Notes: generated by a model not told the origin, from the sequence alone. A stretch of DNA of 17,168 nt from Fimenecus sp964614605 (GCA_964614605.1 CAZTLU010000032.1:1-17168); one strand, 5' to 3'. Shown: positions 6,767 through 15,654, counted from the first letter of the stretch. Made by a program: numbers and translations.

Positions 6767-7969
6767 TTATAGCATCAATGACTTAACGATTGCTGTCATT
6801 TCTTCTTCGCCGTAGATTACGGGAACGGGATAGAGCGGGTTGCCCTCTTTAAGAGCGCGTTCAACGATAATCGGAATATCCTTTTCCTGAATCTGTGCAA
6901 AGCCCTTGGGGATACCCATTCTCTCATTCATAGCGTAGATTTCAGCAATAAATGCTTTTGCCTTTGCTTCGTTTGTGTCACCTGCAATACCAACGATATC
7001 AGCAAGGCGTGCAAGTGAGTCATAAACTGCTTCGCCGTAAGATTCAAGCATTACGGGGAGAATAACTGCGTTTGCAAGACCGTGAGGAATTCCGTACTGA
7101 CCGCCAAGATTGTGTGCAACTGCGTGAACATAACCAACATAAGCACGAGTGAACGCCATACCTGCATAGTAAGATGCGAGAAGCATATTGTTTCTTGCTT
7201 CGATATTCTTGCCGTCTGTGTAAGCAGTTTCAAGGTTTTCAAAAATCATCTTTGTAGCCTTTTCAGCGTACTGTGTTGTTGATTTAACATTGCTCTTGCC
7301 GATATAAGCCTCAACTGCGTGAGTAAGAGCGTCCATACCTGTTGTTGATGTGATGTGAGGAGGAAGTCCTACTGTGAGCTCGGGGTCAAATACTGCATAA
7401 CGGGGACGAAGGAATGGGTCGTTACAAGCATTCTTTTCGTGTGTTTTTGAGTTTGAAACAACCGCTGCAAGTGTGCACTCTGAACCTGTACCTGCGGTTG
7501 TGGGAACTGCGAAGAATGGTGGGAGTGGACGAAGGATTTTCATAAGTCCACGCATTTTTTCAACCGGCTGATTGGGCTTAACAACTCTTGCTGCTGCAAT
7601 CTTTGCGCAGTCCATAGGTGAGCCGCCGCCAAATGCGATAATGCCTTGGCAGTTGTTAGCTATGTACATATCCTTTGCTTCTTCAATATTCTCGATTGTG
7701 GGGTTGGGCTGAGTGCCGTCATAAACAACATACTCAACGCCTGCCTTGCCCATTTCCTCATAAAGAGAATTGAGAAGTCCAAGAGAAGTAAGTCCCTTAT
7801 CTGTTACGATAAGAACTTTAGAAAGTCCCTTTTCTTTGATGAGGTTGGGGAGCTTTCTGATGCTTCCGGGGCCTGTGAGCATAAAGGGCTCACCCCAAGG
7901 TAAGAAGCATTCCATAACCATCATAACTTTCTGGAAAACTCTGCAATAAGCCTTGTAAAATTGTGTCAT
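6767..7969 (-). CDS. Iron-containing (group III) alcohol dehydrogenase
   Basis: A 400-residue cytoplasmic NAD(P)-dependent oxidoreductase that interconverts an alcohol and an aldehyde. The Rossmann-like N-terminal half carries the cofactor motif GGGSPMD (114-120) and PTTAGTGSE (156-164). The helical half has the iron ligands in the spacing of the family: Asp213 and His217 in GMDALTHAVEAY, His282 in VHAVAHNLGG, and His296 in GIPHGLANAVILP. Length is typical. The start is supported by GAAAGGGA (7977-7984 on the complement), 7 bases before ATG. It lies 32 bases after ribF with no terminator between, so it is probably the distal gene of the ribosome-factor operon, an unusual position for a metabolic enzyme. 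Substrate (ethanol, butanol, propanediol or other) cannot be told from sequence. Confidence 0.94.
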   Translation of the reverse strand: MTQFYKAYCRVFQKVMMVMECFLPWGEPFMLTGPGSIRKLPNLIKEKGLSKVLIVTDKGLTSLGLLNSLYEEMGKAGVEYVVYDGTQPNPTIENIEEAKDMYIANNCQGIIAFGGGSPMDCAKIAAARVVKPNQPVEKMRGLMKILRPLPPFFAVPTTAGTGSECTLAAVVSNSKTHEKNACNDPFLRPRYAVFDPELTVGLPPHITSTTGMDALTHAVEAYIGKSNVKSTTQYAEKATKMIFENLETAYTDGKNIEARNNMLLASYYAGMAFTRAYVGYVHAVAHNLGGQYGIPHGLANAVILPVMLESYGEAVYDSLARLADIVGIAGDTNEAKAKAFIAEIYAMNERMGIPKGFAQIQEKDIPIIVERALKEGNPLYPVPVIYGEEEMTAIVKSLML

Positions 7970-8001
7970 AAAATCGTCCCTTTCATTGTGATTTTATTGT
8001 T

Positions 8002-8886
8002 TTATTTTTTACTATCAAAAACCTTGATAGCTTGTTTACTGTCTTTGTCAATCTGCTCTTTTAATTCTTCTTTGGAATTAAATTTCTTTTCGCCTCTTAA
8101 GAATTCAAGAAGCTCAACCTTTATTCTGCGGTTGTAAAGATTGCCGTCAAAACCTAAAATACAGGTTTCGCTCAACACCTTGTCGCCGCCGATTGTGGGG
8201 TGACAACCGAAATTCGTTACTGACGGATAAACTTTGCCGTCAACTTTGGTTTGCGATGCATAAACGCCGTGACGAAGCTCTACAAAATCCTCGGGGAAAT
8301 GCTGATTGATTGTGGGAAAGCCAAAATATTTCTTACCGATTTTGTTCCCCTCGACTACGAGAAAATCATAAGAGAAATTCCGCCCCAGCATTTCGTTTGC
8401 CTTTTCAATTTCGCCGTTTTCGAGTGCCGCGCGTATCCTTGTTGAGCTGACAAGCTCATTTTCATAATAGACATTTTCGGCTTGCTTATAGATTATATCA
8501 TACTTTTCGCAGAGTTCACACAGAATTTTACTGTTACCTGCACCGAATTTTCCAAAATGAAAATTTTCTCCGCTTATAACCGCACCCACATTCAGACGGT
8601 TTATAAGAATTTCTGTCACGAATTCTTCAGGGGAAAGCTGACGGATTTCTTCAAAGCTTACAGGTACGGGTAAAAGTCCCATTTTCTTTACGAAATCTTC
8701 TTTATCCTCTTGTGTGATGAGAAGAGGGGGCGAAATGCCCTTGACCGCCTTTAAGGGATGGCAGTCGAACATCAATACTGCGGGAACTAACCCGTCGAGT
8801 GCGAATTTCTGCGTCGCTTTCAGCACCTGCAAATGACCCTTGTGAAGTCCGTCAAAGGTGCCGAGTGCTAATGCAATTTTATTCAT
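8002..8886 (-). CDS. ribF: Bifunctional riboflavin kinase / FAD synthetase
   Basis: A 294-residue enzyme that phosphorylates riboflavin to FMN and then adenylylates FMN to FAD. The N-terminal nucleotidyltransferase domain has GTFDGLHKGH (9-18), a HIGH-like motif, and SSTRIR (about 147-152). The C-terminal riboflavin kinase domain has GNKIGKKYFGFPTIN (about 180-194), in which the PTxN metal/ATP motif is kept although the preceding G-R-x-L-G consensus is altered to GKKYFG, followed by HGVYAS and VTNFGCHPT. RBS CCCTCCT (8896-8902, complement) is 9 bases before ATG. The start overlaps the truB stop by 8 bases (ATGAATAA). truB-ribF adjacency is standard in Firmicutes. Confidence 0.96.
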   Translation of the reverse strand: MNKIALALGTFDGLHKGHLQVLKATQKFALDGLVPAVLMFDCHPLKAVKGISPPLLITQEDKEDFVKKMGLLPVPVSFEEIRQLSPEEFVTEILINRLNVGAVISGENFHFGKFGAGNSKILCELCEKYDIIYKQAENVYYENELVSSTRIRAALENGEIEKANEMLGRNFSYDFLVVEGNKIGKKYFGFPTINQHFPEDFVELRHGVYASQTKVDGKVYPSVTNFGCHPTIGGDKVLSETCILGFDGNLYNRRIKVELLEFLRGEKKFNSKEELKEQIDKDSKQAIKVFDSKK

Positions 8887-9769
8887 TTATAAGCACCCTC
8901 CTGACTTCAAGGTCGCCTTTTTCTGCCTTTATTTCACCAAGCCCCAAAAGAACTTTTTCGGGGGAGTAAACACGGTAAATCCCCACGGGATAATCCCCGT
9001 GAAGTCTTTCATAGTCCAAAGCACCGCCATTGTGAAAACGGTTTGCCTGGGGCTTTGTTACTGTAATTTCGGGATAGCCGAGCAGTGCCTTTTCAACTGA
9101 TGTGATTATACTGTCAGCATTATTTTCACTGACAAGTGTTTCCAATTCTTCTAATGTAACGGCATTTTCAATAGAAAACCCGTTTGCCTCGGTTCTGCGA
9201 AGCTCTGTCATCACTGCACCGCAACCAAGAGCCTTGCCAATGTCATCACAAAGTGAACGGATATATGTACCCGCCGAGCAGGTCACATTCATTGAGAATT
9301 CAACACCGTCAAAATCATAAATTTCTAATTTTTCAATGGTGATTTTGCGTTGCTCGCGCTCGATTTCAATACCCTTGCGTGCCAAATCATAAAGACGCTC
9401 ACCGTCTTTTTTTAGAGCCGAATACATCGGTGGAGTCTGCAAAATCTCACCCTTGAACTGCTCCGATGCAGAAAGTAATCGTTCAAATGTGACATTAACA
9501 TCACTTTTGCTCAAAACCTCACCTGTAATATCAAGAGTGTCGGTGGTAATTCCTAATTTCACTCTTGCGGTATAGGATTTTCTATGCTCGGGCAGTAATT
9601 CAATAAAGCGTGTGCAATGCCCCAGCATTATTACAAGCACACCCGTAGCCATTGGGTCAAGTGTTCCCGTATGCCCTGCCTTTTTTACGCCTAAAAGACG
9701 CGATGCACGCTTAACTGCCATAAATGATGACATATCGCGTGGTTTGTCAAGACAAATTATGCCCGTCAT
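8879..9769 (-). CDS. truB: tRNA pseudouridine(55) synthase
   Basis: A 296-residue enzyme that isomerises U55 in the T-loop of tRNAs. It begins TGIICLDKPRDMSSF, typical of TruB, and has the catalytic motif GHTGTLDPMATG with nucleophile Asp38. Further family signatures are the PPMYSALKKDGERLYDLAR stretch and AGTYIRSLCDDIG. The C-terminal region from about 235 looks like the reduced PUA-like extension of the family. The start overlaps the end of nrnA by ATGA (9766-9769), indicating translational coupling, and the end overlaps ribF. Confidence 0.97.
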   Translation of the reverse strand: MTGIICLDKPRDMSSFMAVKRASRLLGVKKAGHTGTLDPMATGVLVIMLGHCTRFIELLPEHRKSYTARVKLGITTDTLDITGEVLSKSDVNVTFERLLSASEQFKGEILQTPPMYSALKKDGERLYDLARKGIEIEREQRKITIEKLEIYDFDGVEFSMNVTCSAGTYIRSLCDDIGKALGCGAVMTELRRTEANGFSIENAVTLEELETLVSENNADSIITSVEKALLGYPEITVTKPQANRFHNGGALDYERLHGDYPVGIYRVYSPEKVLLGLGEIKAEKGDLEVRRVLINE

Positions 9770-10716
9770 TTAAGCTCCGCCTTTATTGTTTCAAGTAAAA
9801 TTTCTTTGACTTCACTAAGTGAGCAGTCAAATTCACAGCCTGCAGCTCTGTTGTGACCGCCACCGCCGAAGGTTGCGCAGATTTTTGCCGCGTCATAAGG
9901 CTCAACTGTGCGCATTGACACCTTGTAGCTTCCGTTGTGACGCTCGCGAATTGTAACGCCAACCTGAACACCCTCAATTTTGCGAGGGAGCGCGGCAATT
10001 CCGTCACATTCAGAAGAGCTTGAGCCACTTTCTTCAAACATTTTGCGTGTGATGGTCATAATTGCACATCTGCCGTCAAAATGTGATTCGATTGAAGAAA
10101 CTGCCATTTGCTCTAATCTTAAATATGAGAGAGTTTTAGTTTCAAACATAAGGCGATTAATGAGCATATAATCTGCGCCCTTTTCCATAACCTCTGCCGC
10201 AATTCTGTGAACTGTGGGGGTTGTGTTTGAAAACATAAAACAGCCTGTGTCCGTTGCAAGTCCTGTGTAAATACAGTTTGCGATTTCGGGTGTAATCTCA
10301 ACGCCGAGCTCACAAATAACCTCATAGATTACAACTGCCGCCGCGGCCCTGTCTTCAAGAAGAAGATTTTCAGCGTATTCGCGGTTGGACATATGGTGGT
10401 CAATGCAAAGCCACACCTGGTCGCCGTACTTTCTCTCAAATTCTTCGCCTAAAAGCTTTTTGTCGGCAACATCAACTGCTATTATCTTGTCAAATTCTAT
10501 GTCTGCATTATCAAGCTCTGCCCACAAATATGAGAATTTGGGGTGGATTTCGTCAATGCAGAGAACCATTGCTTTTTTACCCATAGTGGCGAGAGCGCGT
10601 TTGAGTGCAAATGCACTGCCCAGCGTGTCACCGTCGGGGTTGCGATGCGTAAGAATAAGATAACTATCAAATTCTTTTAAGAGTGCCGCACACTCTTTAA
10701 CACCAATTTTATTCAT
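9766..10716 (-). CDS. nrnA: DHH/DHHA1 phosphoesterase, nanoRNase / pAp phosphatase NrnA
   Basis: A 316-residue cytoplasmic metal-dependent phosphoesterase. Family members degrade 2-5-nt RNA and dephosphorylate pAp. The DHH domain shows HRNPDGDTLGS near the N-terminus, a metal-binding DVAD strand, and the signature DHH in CIDHHMSNR. The C-terminal DHHA1 domain ends with the substrate-binding GGGGHNRAAG. An upstream ATG at 10722 would extend it by two residues, but it has the RBS directly abutting it, whereas ATG at 10716 has AAGAGGA with 5-base spacing. It overlaps rbfA by 8 bases (ATGAATAA) and truB by 4. Position between rbfA and truB is the usual Firmicute context for this gene. Confidence 0.95.
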   Translation of the reverse strand: MNKIGVKECAALLKEFDSYLILTHRNPDGDTLGSAFALKRALATMGKKAMVLCIDEIHPKFSYLWAELDNADIEFDKIIAVDVADKKLLGEEFERKYGDQVWLCIDHHMSNREYAENLLLEDRAAAAVVIYEVICELGVEITPEIANCIYTGLATDTGCFMFSNTTPTVHRIAAEVMEKGADYMLINRLMFETKTLSYLRLEQMAVSSIESHFDGRCAIMTITRKMFEESGSSSSECDGIAALPRKIEGVQVGVTIRERHNGSYKVSMRTVEPYDAAKICATFGGGGHNRAAGCEFDCSLSEVKEILLETIKAELK

Positions 10717-11077
10717 TTTCATCCTCTTCGTCAGCGATTACGGTGCTTTCAATCTTCTTAAAGATTTCCATACCGTGTTCAACTGAATCGTCAGCAATAA
10801 ATTTTAACTCGGGAGTTTTGCGAAGATGAAGCTTGTTACCAACTTCTCTGCGGATAAGACCCGTTGCAGAGGTGAGCCCTTTAACTGCCTCTTTTGCGTC
10901 GTCAATGCCACTCATTGAGCTGACATATACCTTTGCGAAAGATAAGTCTGAGCTTACCTCAACACGAACAACAGTAAGAATTTTATCTCTTACTCGGGGG
11001 TCCTTTAATTCGCGGATAAGAGCAACAATTTCACGCTTGATATCTTCTGAAACTCTGCCTGTTCTGTATCCTGCCAT
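10709..11077 (-). CDS. rbfA: 30S ribosome-binding factor A
   Basis: A 122-residue late 30S maturation factor of KH-like fold, involved in 16S rRNA 5'-end processing and cold adaptation. Recognisable features are the N-terminal RTGRVSEDIKREI helix, LKDPRV, the LTVVRVEVSSDLSFAKVYVS strand pair, and the LHLRKTPELKFIADDSVEHG C-terminal block. The tail is acidic (ADEEDENE). Its start shares one base with the infB stop (TAATG) and its end overlaps nrnA by 8 bases. Confidence 0.97.
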   Translation of the reverse strand: MAGYRTGRVSEDIKREIVALIRELKDPRVRDKILTVVRVEVSSDLSFAKVYVSSMSGIDDAKEAVKGLTSATGLIRREVGNKLHLRKTPELKFIADDSVEHGMEIFKKIESTVIADEEDENE

Positions 11078-13413
11078 TAGTCTCTGTATTCCTCCATAAT
11101 GAAGGCTTCAAAAATATCGCCTTCCTTAACATCGTTGAACTTGTTAAGACCGATACCGCATTCATAGCCTGAAGCTACTTCCTTAACATCGTCCTTGAAT
11201 CTCTTGAGTGATGAGATTGAGTCTTCAGCAATAACAATACCGTCACGGACAACGCGGATTTGTGCGTTTCTTGAAACCTTACCGTTCTGAACATAGCTAC
11301 CTGCGATAGTTCCTGCGGAAGAAAGCTTGAATACATTACGAACCTCAATTCGACCAAGCATAACTTCGCGGAATTTAGGTGCAAGCATACCCTTCATAGC
11401 ATCTTCAATTTCTTCGATACAGTCATAGATAATGCGGTACATTCTCATGTCAACGCCGTCACGCTCTGCCATTTCAGTAGCAACGGGGTCGGGACGAACA
11501 TTGAAGCCTACGATAATTGCGTTTGATGCGTTTGCAAGCATAATATCTGACTCGCTTACTGCACCGACACCGCCGTGAATAACCTTAACTGCAACCTCTT
11601 CGTTTGAAAGCTTTTCAAGATTCTGCTTAACTGCTTCAACAGAGCCTTGAACATCTGCCTTAACGATGATGTTGAGTGTTTTAATCTTACCTGCGTTGAT
11701 TGAAGAGAACAGGTTGTCAAGAGTAACCTTCTGGAACTGCTTGAACTGTTCTTCCTTCTGCTCCTGCTTTCTCTGTTCAACAAGCTCGCGTGCAAGCTTT
11801 TCATCAGAAACTGCGTTGAATACATCACCCGACTGCGGAACTTCATCAAGACCCATAATCTCAACGGGAACTGAAGGTCCTGCCTCTTTAAGCTTACGGC
11901 CTTTATCGTCAAGCATAACACGAACTCTACCAACTGCAGTACCTGCAACAACAATGTCGCCTGAATGAAGTGTACCGTTCTGAACAAGAAGTGTAGCAAC
12001 GGGGCCCTTACCCTTGTCAAGACGAGCCTCAATAACAATACCCTTTGCCGCACGGTTGGGGTTAGCTTTGAGTTCACGCATTTCTGCTGTGAGAAGTACA
12101 TTTTCAAGAAGCTTGTCAATATTCATATGTGTCTTTGCAGAAACGGGAACACAGATAACATCACCGCCCCATTCTTCAGGAACAAGACCGTGCTCTGTGA
12201 GCTGCTGCATAATTTTATCAACTGTTGTGCCGGGCTTATCCATTTTGTTAATTGCAACAATAATGTCAACTTCAGCAGCTTTTGCGTGGTTAATAGCCTC
12301 AATAGTCTGCGGCATAATACCGTCGTCAGCGGCAACAACAAGAATTGCAACGTCAGTAGCCTGTGCACCGCGTGCACGCATTGATGTGAACGCCGCGTGG
12401 CCGGGGGTGTCAAGGAATGTGATATACTGACCGTTTAAGTTTACTCTGTAAGCACCGATGTGCTGTGTAATACCGCCTGCTTCCGTTGCAGTAACATTTG
12501 TGTTCTTGATTGCGTCAAGAAGTGATGTCTTACCGTGGTCAACGTGACCCATAACAACAACAACGGGGTCGCGGGTAATAAGGTCTGCCTCATCATCCTC
12601 GCGGTCGTCAATAATTCTTTCTTCGATAGTAACAACAACCTCGCGGTTAACCTTTGCGCCAAGCTCTGTTGCAACGATTTCAGCGGTATCATAGTCGATA
12701 ACCTCGTTCACTGTTGCCATCATGCCAAGCGCGAAAAGCTTTTTGATAACTTCAGCGGCAGTCATCTTGAGACGAGATGCCAATTCACCGACTGTGATTT
12801 CGTCGCCAACTGTGATTACAGGTGGTTTCTTTGCGCGTTCAGCGGCAATTCTCTTAAGTCTTTCTGCTTCAGTTTCCTTTTTACCGCTTCTCATGCCCTG
12901 CTTGCGATACTGCTGGCTCTTCTGCTTAAGCTTCTGCTTCTTAACCATATTATCGTTCTGGTGTGCGTTTGCAGGAGCAATGTTTTCATATTTTTCATTG
13001 TATTTTTCAGCATCGAAAGAATTTGCTCTTGTGTCGATGTGACGCATTTCGCCCTTTGTACGAGCCTGCATAGGCTTGTTTGCGTCCTTTTCTTTCTTTT
13101 TGGGCTGATTATCAGCCTTCTGCTGTGCAGGAGTATTCTGCTTTTTATTATCAGCGGGCTTTGAGTCCTTTTTAGCATCCTTTTTAGGCTCTGCCTTGGG
13201 CTTCTGTTTTGGTGCCGCATTGAAGTAAGCATCAAAGCTCTTAACAGAATTTTCGCTTGTGATTACATCAAAAATAAAATCAAGCTCTTTATCTTCAAGA
13301 GTAGTCTGTGATTTCTTTTCGCCCTCAAAGGCACCGGTAAGTTTTTCTATAATGATTTTGCTGGAGATGTTAAAATCCTTTGCCAGCTCGTGAATTTTAT
13401 ATTTTTTCGCCAT
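11077..13413 (-). CDS. infB: Translation initiation factor IF-2
   Basis: A 778-residue translational GTPase that places fMet-tRNA on the 30S subunit and promotes subunit joining. From ATG at 13413: an IF2_N domain (KKYKIHELAKDFNISSKIII), a Lys/Gln/Asp-rich low-complexity linker (about 65-185), a second IF2_N domain (about 205-253), then the G domain with G1 GHVDHGKT (289-296), G3 DTPGH (335-339), G4 NKMD (389-392) and G5 SAKT. Domains II, III and C-terminal C2 (fMet-tRNA binding) follow. An ATG at 13419 also exists, but GGAGGT (13421-13426, complement) touches it, while it is 7 bases from 13413. The gene overlaps ylxQ by 17 bases. Confidence 0.98.
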   Translation of the reverse strand: MAKKYKIHELAKDFNISSKIIIEKLTGAFEGEKKSQTTLEDKELDFIFDVITSENSVKSFDAYFNAAPKQKPKAEPKKDAKKDSKPADNKKQNTPAQQKADNQPKKKEKDANKPMQARTKGEMRHIDTRANSFDAEKYNEKYENIAPANAHQNDNMVKKQKLKQKSQQYRKQGMRSGKKETEAERLKRIAAERAKKPPVITVGDEITVGELASRLKMTAAEVIKKLFALGMMATVNEVIDYDTAEIVATELGAKVNREVVVTIEERIIDDREDDEADLITRDPVVVVMGHVDHGKTSLLDAIKNTNVTATEAGGITQHIGAYRVNLNGQYITFLDTPGHAAFTSMRARGAQATDVAILVVAADDGIMPQTIEAINHAKAAEVDIIVAINKMDKPGTTVDKIMQQLTEHGLVPEEWGGDVICVPVSAKTHMNIDKLLENVLLTAEMRELKANPNRAAKGIVIEARLDKGKGPVATLLVQNGTLHSGDIVVAGTAVGRVRVMLDDKGRKLKEAGPSVPVEIMGLDEVPQSGDVFNAVSDEKLARELVEQRKQEQKEEQFKQFQKVTLDNLFSSINAGKIKTLNIIVKADVQGSVEAVKQNLEKLSNEEVAVKVIHGGVGAVSESDIMLANASNAIIVGFNVRPDPVATEMAERDGVDMRMYRIIYDCIEEIEDAMKGMLAPKFREVMLGRIEVRNVFKLSSAGTIAGSYVQNGKVSRNAQIRVVRDGIVIAEDSISSLKRFKDDVKEVASGYECGIGLNKFNDVKEGDIFEAFIMEEYRD

Positions 13414-13732
13414 ATTCATAACCTCCGTTCAGTATACTGTAAAGCTTATTCGCAAAACCGCGGTCATCAATTGAAATAACGCCTGCGCGTGTTCCAATGC
13501 AAAGGGACAATTCTTTCATATCAAAATCTGCATCAATATAGGGAATGTTACGGTTGTTAAAACCGCATTCATCCTTTATCTCGTTTTTGAGCCTTTGTGA
13601 CGAGTCACAACAGGTGATGCCAAGGTATGCTTTGCGATTTTTAATGGATGAAACTGCCGCGTCGTGACCGATTGACATTTTACCGGCTCTGCGGCAAAGA
13701 CCTAAAATACCTTTTAAGTTATCTGTCATCAT
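13397..13732 (-). CDS. ylxQ: L7Ae-family ribosomal protein YlxQ
   Basis: A 111-residue member of the L7Ae/L30e/S12e RNA-binding fold, which recognises kink-turn RNA and is found as a small protein between ylxR and infB in Firmicutes. Seen: GILGLCRRAGKMSIGHDA at the N-terminus, matching the L7Ae helix where substrate RNA contacts occur, a central AYLGITCCDSS strand, and IGTRAGVISIDDRGFANKL near the end. A second Met at codon 2 makes the exact start ambiguous by one residue. It overlaps ylxR by 4 bases (ATGA) and infB by 17. Cellular role is not settled. Confidence 0.92.
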   Translation of the reverse strand: MMTDNLKGILGLCRRAGKMSIGHDAAVSSIKNRKAYLGITCCDSSQRLKNEIKDECGFNNRNIPYIDADFDMKELSLCIGTRAGVISIDDRGFANKLYSILNGGYEYGEKI

Positions 13733-13992
13733 TTACTGATTTCTTCCTCCATTTTATCATAAATCGCGTCAGGAATTGTTACTTCAAAGGTTCTGTCAAT
13801 TCTGCGTGATTTTCTGGCTTTTTTGAGACATTCAAGGCTGTTACAGATATATGCGCCCCTGCCGGAAGCTTTTCCTGTTAAGTCAAGACTGATTTCGCTC
13901 TCGCTGCTTCGTACAACTCTGATAAGCTCTTTTTTAGGCTTTTGCTCGTTGCAACCGCAACAGCGTCGCATAGGGATTTTTTTCTGTTTCAA
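13729..13992 (-). CDS. ylxR: YlxR/DUF448 family RNA-binding protein (RNase P modulator RnpM)
   Basis: An 87-residue basic protein. Family features are MRRCCGCNEQKPKKELIRVVR at the N-terminus, with a Cys cluster, and SGRGAYIC in the middle, the conserved motif of the family, then a basic LKKARKSRRIDRTF helix. In Bacillus subtilis the homologue binds RNase P RNA and was renamed RnpM; transfer of that function here is by homology. The start is TTG at 13992, with GAGGT (14001-14005, complement) 8 bases upstream; ATG at codon 8 is a possible shorter start but lacks a good site. It is 37 bases after nusA and overlaps ylxQ. Confidence 0.93.
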   Translation of the reverse strand: MKQKKIPMRRCCGCNEQKPKKELIRVVRSSESEISLDLTGKASGRGAYICNSLECLKKARKSRRIDRTFEVTIPDAIYDKMEEEISK

Positions 13993-14029
13993 ACCTTTTC
14001 ACCTCGTTAAGTATAGTAGTGCGAGCGTA

Positions 14030-15079
14030 TTAGCCCTCATAGAAGCCGCTTTCGGGCTTAATGTCAATTTTCCAGCCTGTAAGCTTTGCAGCGAGCTTAG
14101 CGTTCAAGCCCTTGTTGCCGATTGCAAGAGAAAGCTGATGGTCAGGAACTGTAACCTGACAAGCCTTTTTCTCTTCGTCAGTAATTTCAACCTGAAGAAC
14201 ATTTGCGGGAGCCAAAGATGCAGCAATAAACTCTGCGGGGTTTTCACTGTATTTAACAATGTCAATCTTTTCACCGCCAAGAGTTTCAACAATATTATTA
14301 ACTCTTGCTCCGCGCTGACCGATACAAGCACCGATTGGGTCAACATCTGCATCCTTTGAGCTTACAGCCATCTTTGTACGGATACCTGCCTCACGGGATA
14401 CTGAATGAATTGAAACGATACCGTCATAGATTTCGGGAACTTCCTGCTCGAAAAGTCTCTTTACAAGACCTGAATGAGTTCTTGAAATCATAATGCGGGG
14501 ACCCTTTTCTGTCTCTTTAACATCGCTGATGTAAACCTTTGTAAGCTCGCCCTCTGTGAATGTTTCACCGGGAACCTGCTCGCCCTTGGGAAGAACTGCA
14601 GTTCCCTTGCCGATTTCAAGAGTAACATTGCCGTTGATGGGGTCGATACGGCTTACCTTTGCAGTAACTAAATCCTGTGTCTTTGACTGGAAGTCACGGA
14701 TTACCTGACCGCGCTCTGCATCTTTAATTCCCTGACGGATAACATGCTTTGCAGTCTGTGCGGCAATTCTGCCGAAATTCATTGTGTCAAGGTCAATTTC
14801 AAGAGTTTCGCCAACTTTTGCATCTGCACGGTGCTCTTGTGCGTCAATAAGAAGAATGTCTGTGTCCCAGTCAGTAATCTCATCAACAATGTTAAGGTGA
14901 AGATAAACTCTCATTGTCTGCTTTTCTGCATTGATTTCGCAAGCAACAACATCTTTGTTATTATAGTCTTTTCTTACTGCCTTAATAATAGCTTCGCTGA
15001 TTTTGTCATAAAGATATTCTGCCTGAATACCTTTTTCCTTTTCCATCAGCGCAACCGCTTCAAAAAATTCTTTATTCAT
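14030..15079 (-). CDS. nusA: Transcription termination/antitermination factor NusA
   Basis: A 349-residue elongation factor that binds RNA polymerase and modulates pausing, intrinsic termination and antitermination. Domains: the N-terminal polymerase-binding domain (about 1-125, NKEFFEAVALMEKEKGI onward), an S1 domain (about 130-200), KH1 with GACIGQRGARVNNI, and KH2 with LAIGNKGLNAKLAAKLTGWKI. It ends soon after KH2, with no C-terminal acidic repeats, as in Gram-positive NusA. An upstream ATG at 15100 would add seven residues, but GGAGGT (15087-15092, complement) has correct 7-base spacing only for ATG at 15079. It overlaps rimP by 8 bases. Confidence 0.98.
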   Translation of the reverse strand: MNKEFFEAVALMEKEKGIQAEYLYDKISEAIIKAVRKDYNNKDVVACEINAEKQTMRVYLHLNIVDEITDWDTDILLIDAQEHRADAKVGETLEIDLDTMNFGRIAAQTAKHVIRQGIKDAERGQVIRDFQSKTQDLVTAKVSRIDPINGNVTLEIGKGTAVLPKGEQVPGETFTEGELTKVYISDVKETEKGPRIMISRTHSGLVKRLFEQEVPEIYDGIVSIHSVSREAGIRTKMAVSSKDADVDPIGACIGQRGARVNNIVETLGGEKIDIVKYSENPAEFIAASLAPANVLQVEITDEEKKACQVTVPDHQLSLAIGNKGLNAKLAAKLTGWKIDIKPESGFYEG

Positions 15080-15548
15080 TTTCAAAACCTCCAAAGTCAT
15101 CTGCTTTTATCCACGATGCTTCTTTATATTTAACATTAAGCTCTGTTTCATCATTCAGAGCGATAGTTACGCCTTCTTTGTCGTAATCTGTGAGAATACC
15201 CTTGTATTCTCGCTGACCCTCGAACGCTTTAATAAGTCTGATTTGGATTTTTTCACCCAGATATGCCTCATAATGAAAATCACGGCATAATTCTCTTTCG
15301 ATACCGGGGGACTGAACCTGCAGATTATATGCCTGCTCAATGGGGTCGGCTTCATCTAATGGTCCGTCAATAGCGTGGTGCATGGCTACACAATCGTCAA
15401 TGCCCACACCGTCTTCTTTGTCAATGGTAATGCGAAGATACCAGCGGGTGCCCTCTTTTAAGAATTTAACATCCCAAAGAATAAGACCTAATTCGTCTGC
15501 TATGGGCTTTGCAATATCCCACACTACTGCGGCGGTATTTTTCTTCAT
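15072..15548 (-). CDS. rimP: Ribosome maturation factor RimP
   Basis: A 158-residue factor required for 30S subunit assembly. Features are an N-terminal alpha/beta domain with ADELGLILWDVKFLKEGTRW and LRITIDKEDGVGIDDC, the VQSPGIEREL motif near the middle, and a C-terminal Sm-like barrel (QREYKGILTDYDKEGVTI). The frame is open for another 45 codons upstream, but that part is not RimP-like and covers the promoter and leader. AGGAGG (15554-15559, complement) 5 bases before ATG 15548 fixes the start. It is the first gene of the operon and its stop lies inside the nusA start (ATGAATAA). Confidence 0.96.
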   Translation of the reverse strand: MKKNTAAVVWDIAKPIADELGLILWDVKFLKEGTRWYLRITIDKEDGVGIDDCVAMHHAIDGPLDEADPIEQAYNLQVQSPGIERELCRDFHYEAYLGEKIQIRLIKAFEGQREYKGILTDYDKEGVTIALNDETELNVKYKEASWIKADDFGGFENE

Positions 15549-15600
15549 AGAAACCTCCTGTAAAATATTAAATTGTCTTAAAAATTGTCCGTATAAGTTT

Positions 15601-15626
15601 AAGAGAGCGGGTCGCCCCACTCTCTT
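15601..15626 (-). promoter_or_regulatory. Hairpin in the rimP-nusA leader
   Basis: AAGAGAG (15601-15607) pairs perfectly with CTCTCTT (15620-15626), and inner GGG/CCC can extend the stem. On the transcribed minus strand it lies about 22-47 bases after the predicted start site and is not followed by a U-tract, so it is not an intrinsic terminator. It may stabilise the mRNA or act in autoregulation of the operon. Confidence 0.6.
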
Positions 15627-15654
15627 GACAAAACGAATATTCTTACCGTAAAAA

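Noticed and set aside
11965..13164. Long plus-strand frames opposite infB (e.g. 12535-13164)
   Set aside because: They are low-complexity, Cys/Phe/Leu-rich shadows of the infB codon pattern on the opposite strand with no initiation signals.
15601..15626. Intrinsic terminator for the small gene at 15753-15944
   Set aside because: The hairpin lies downstream of the predicted rimP promoter and has no U-tract, so a leader element is more likely.
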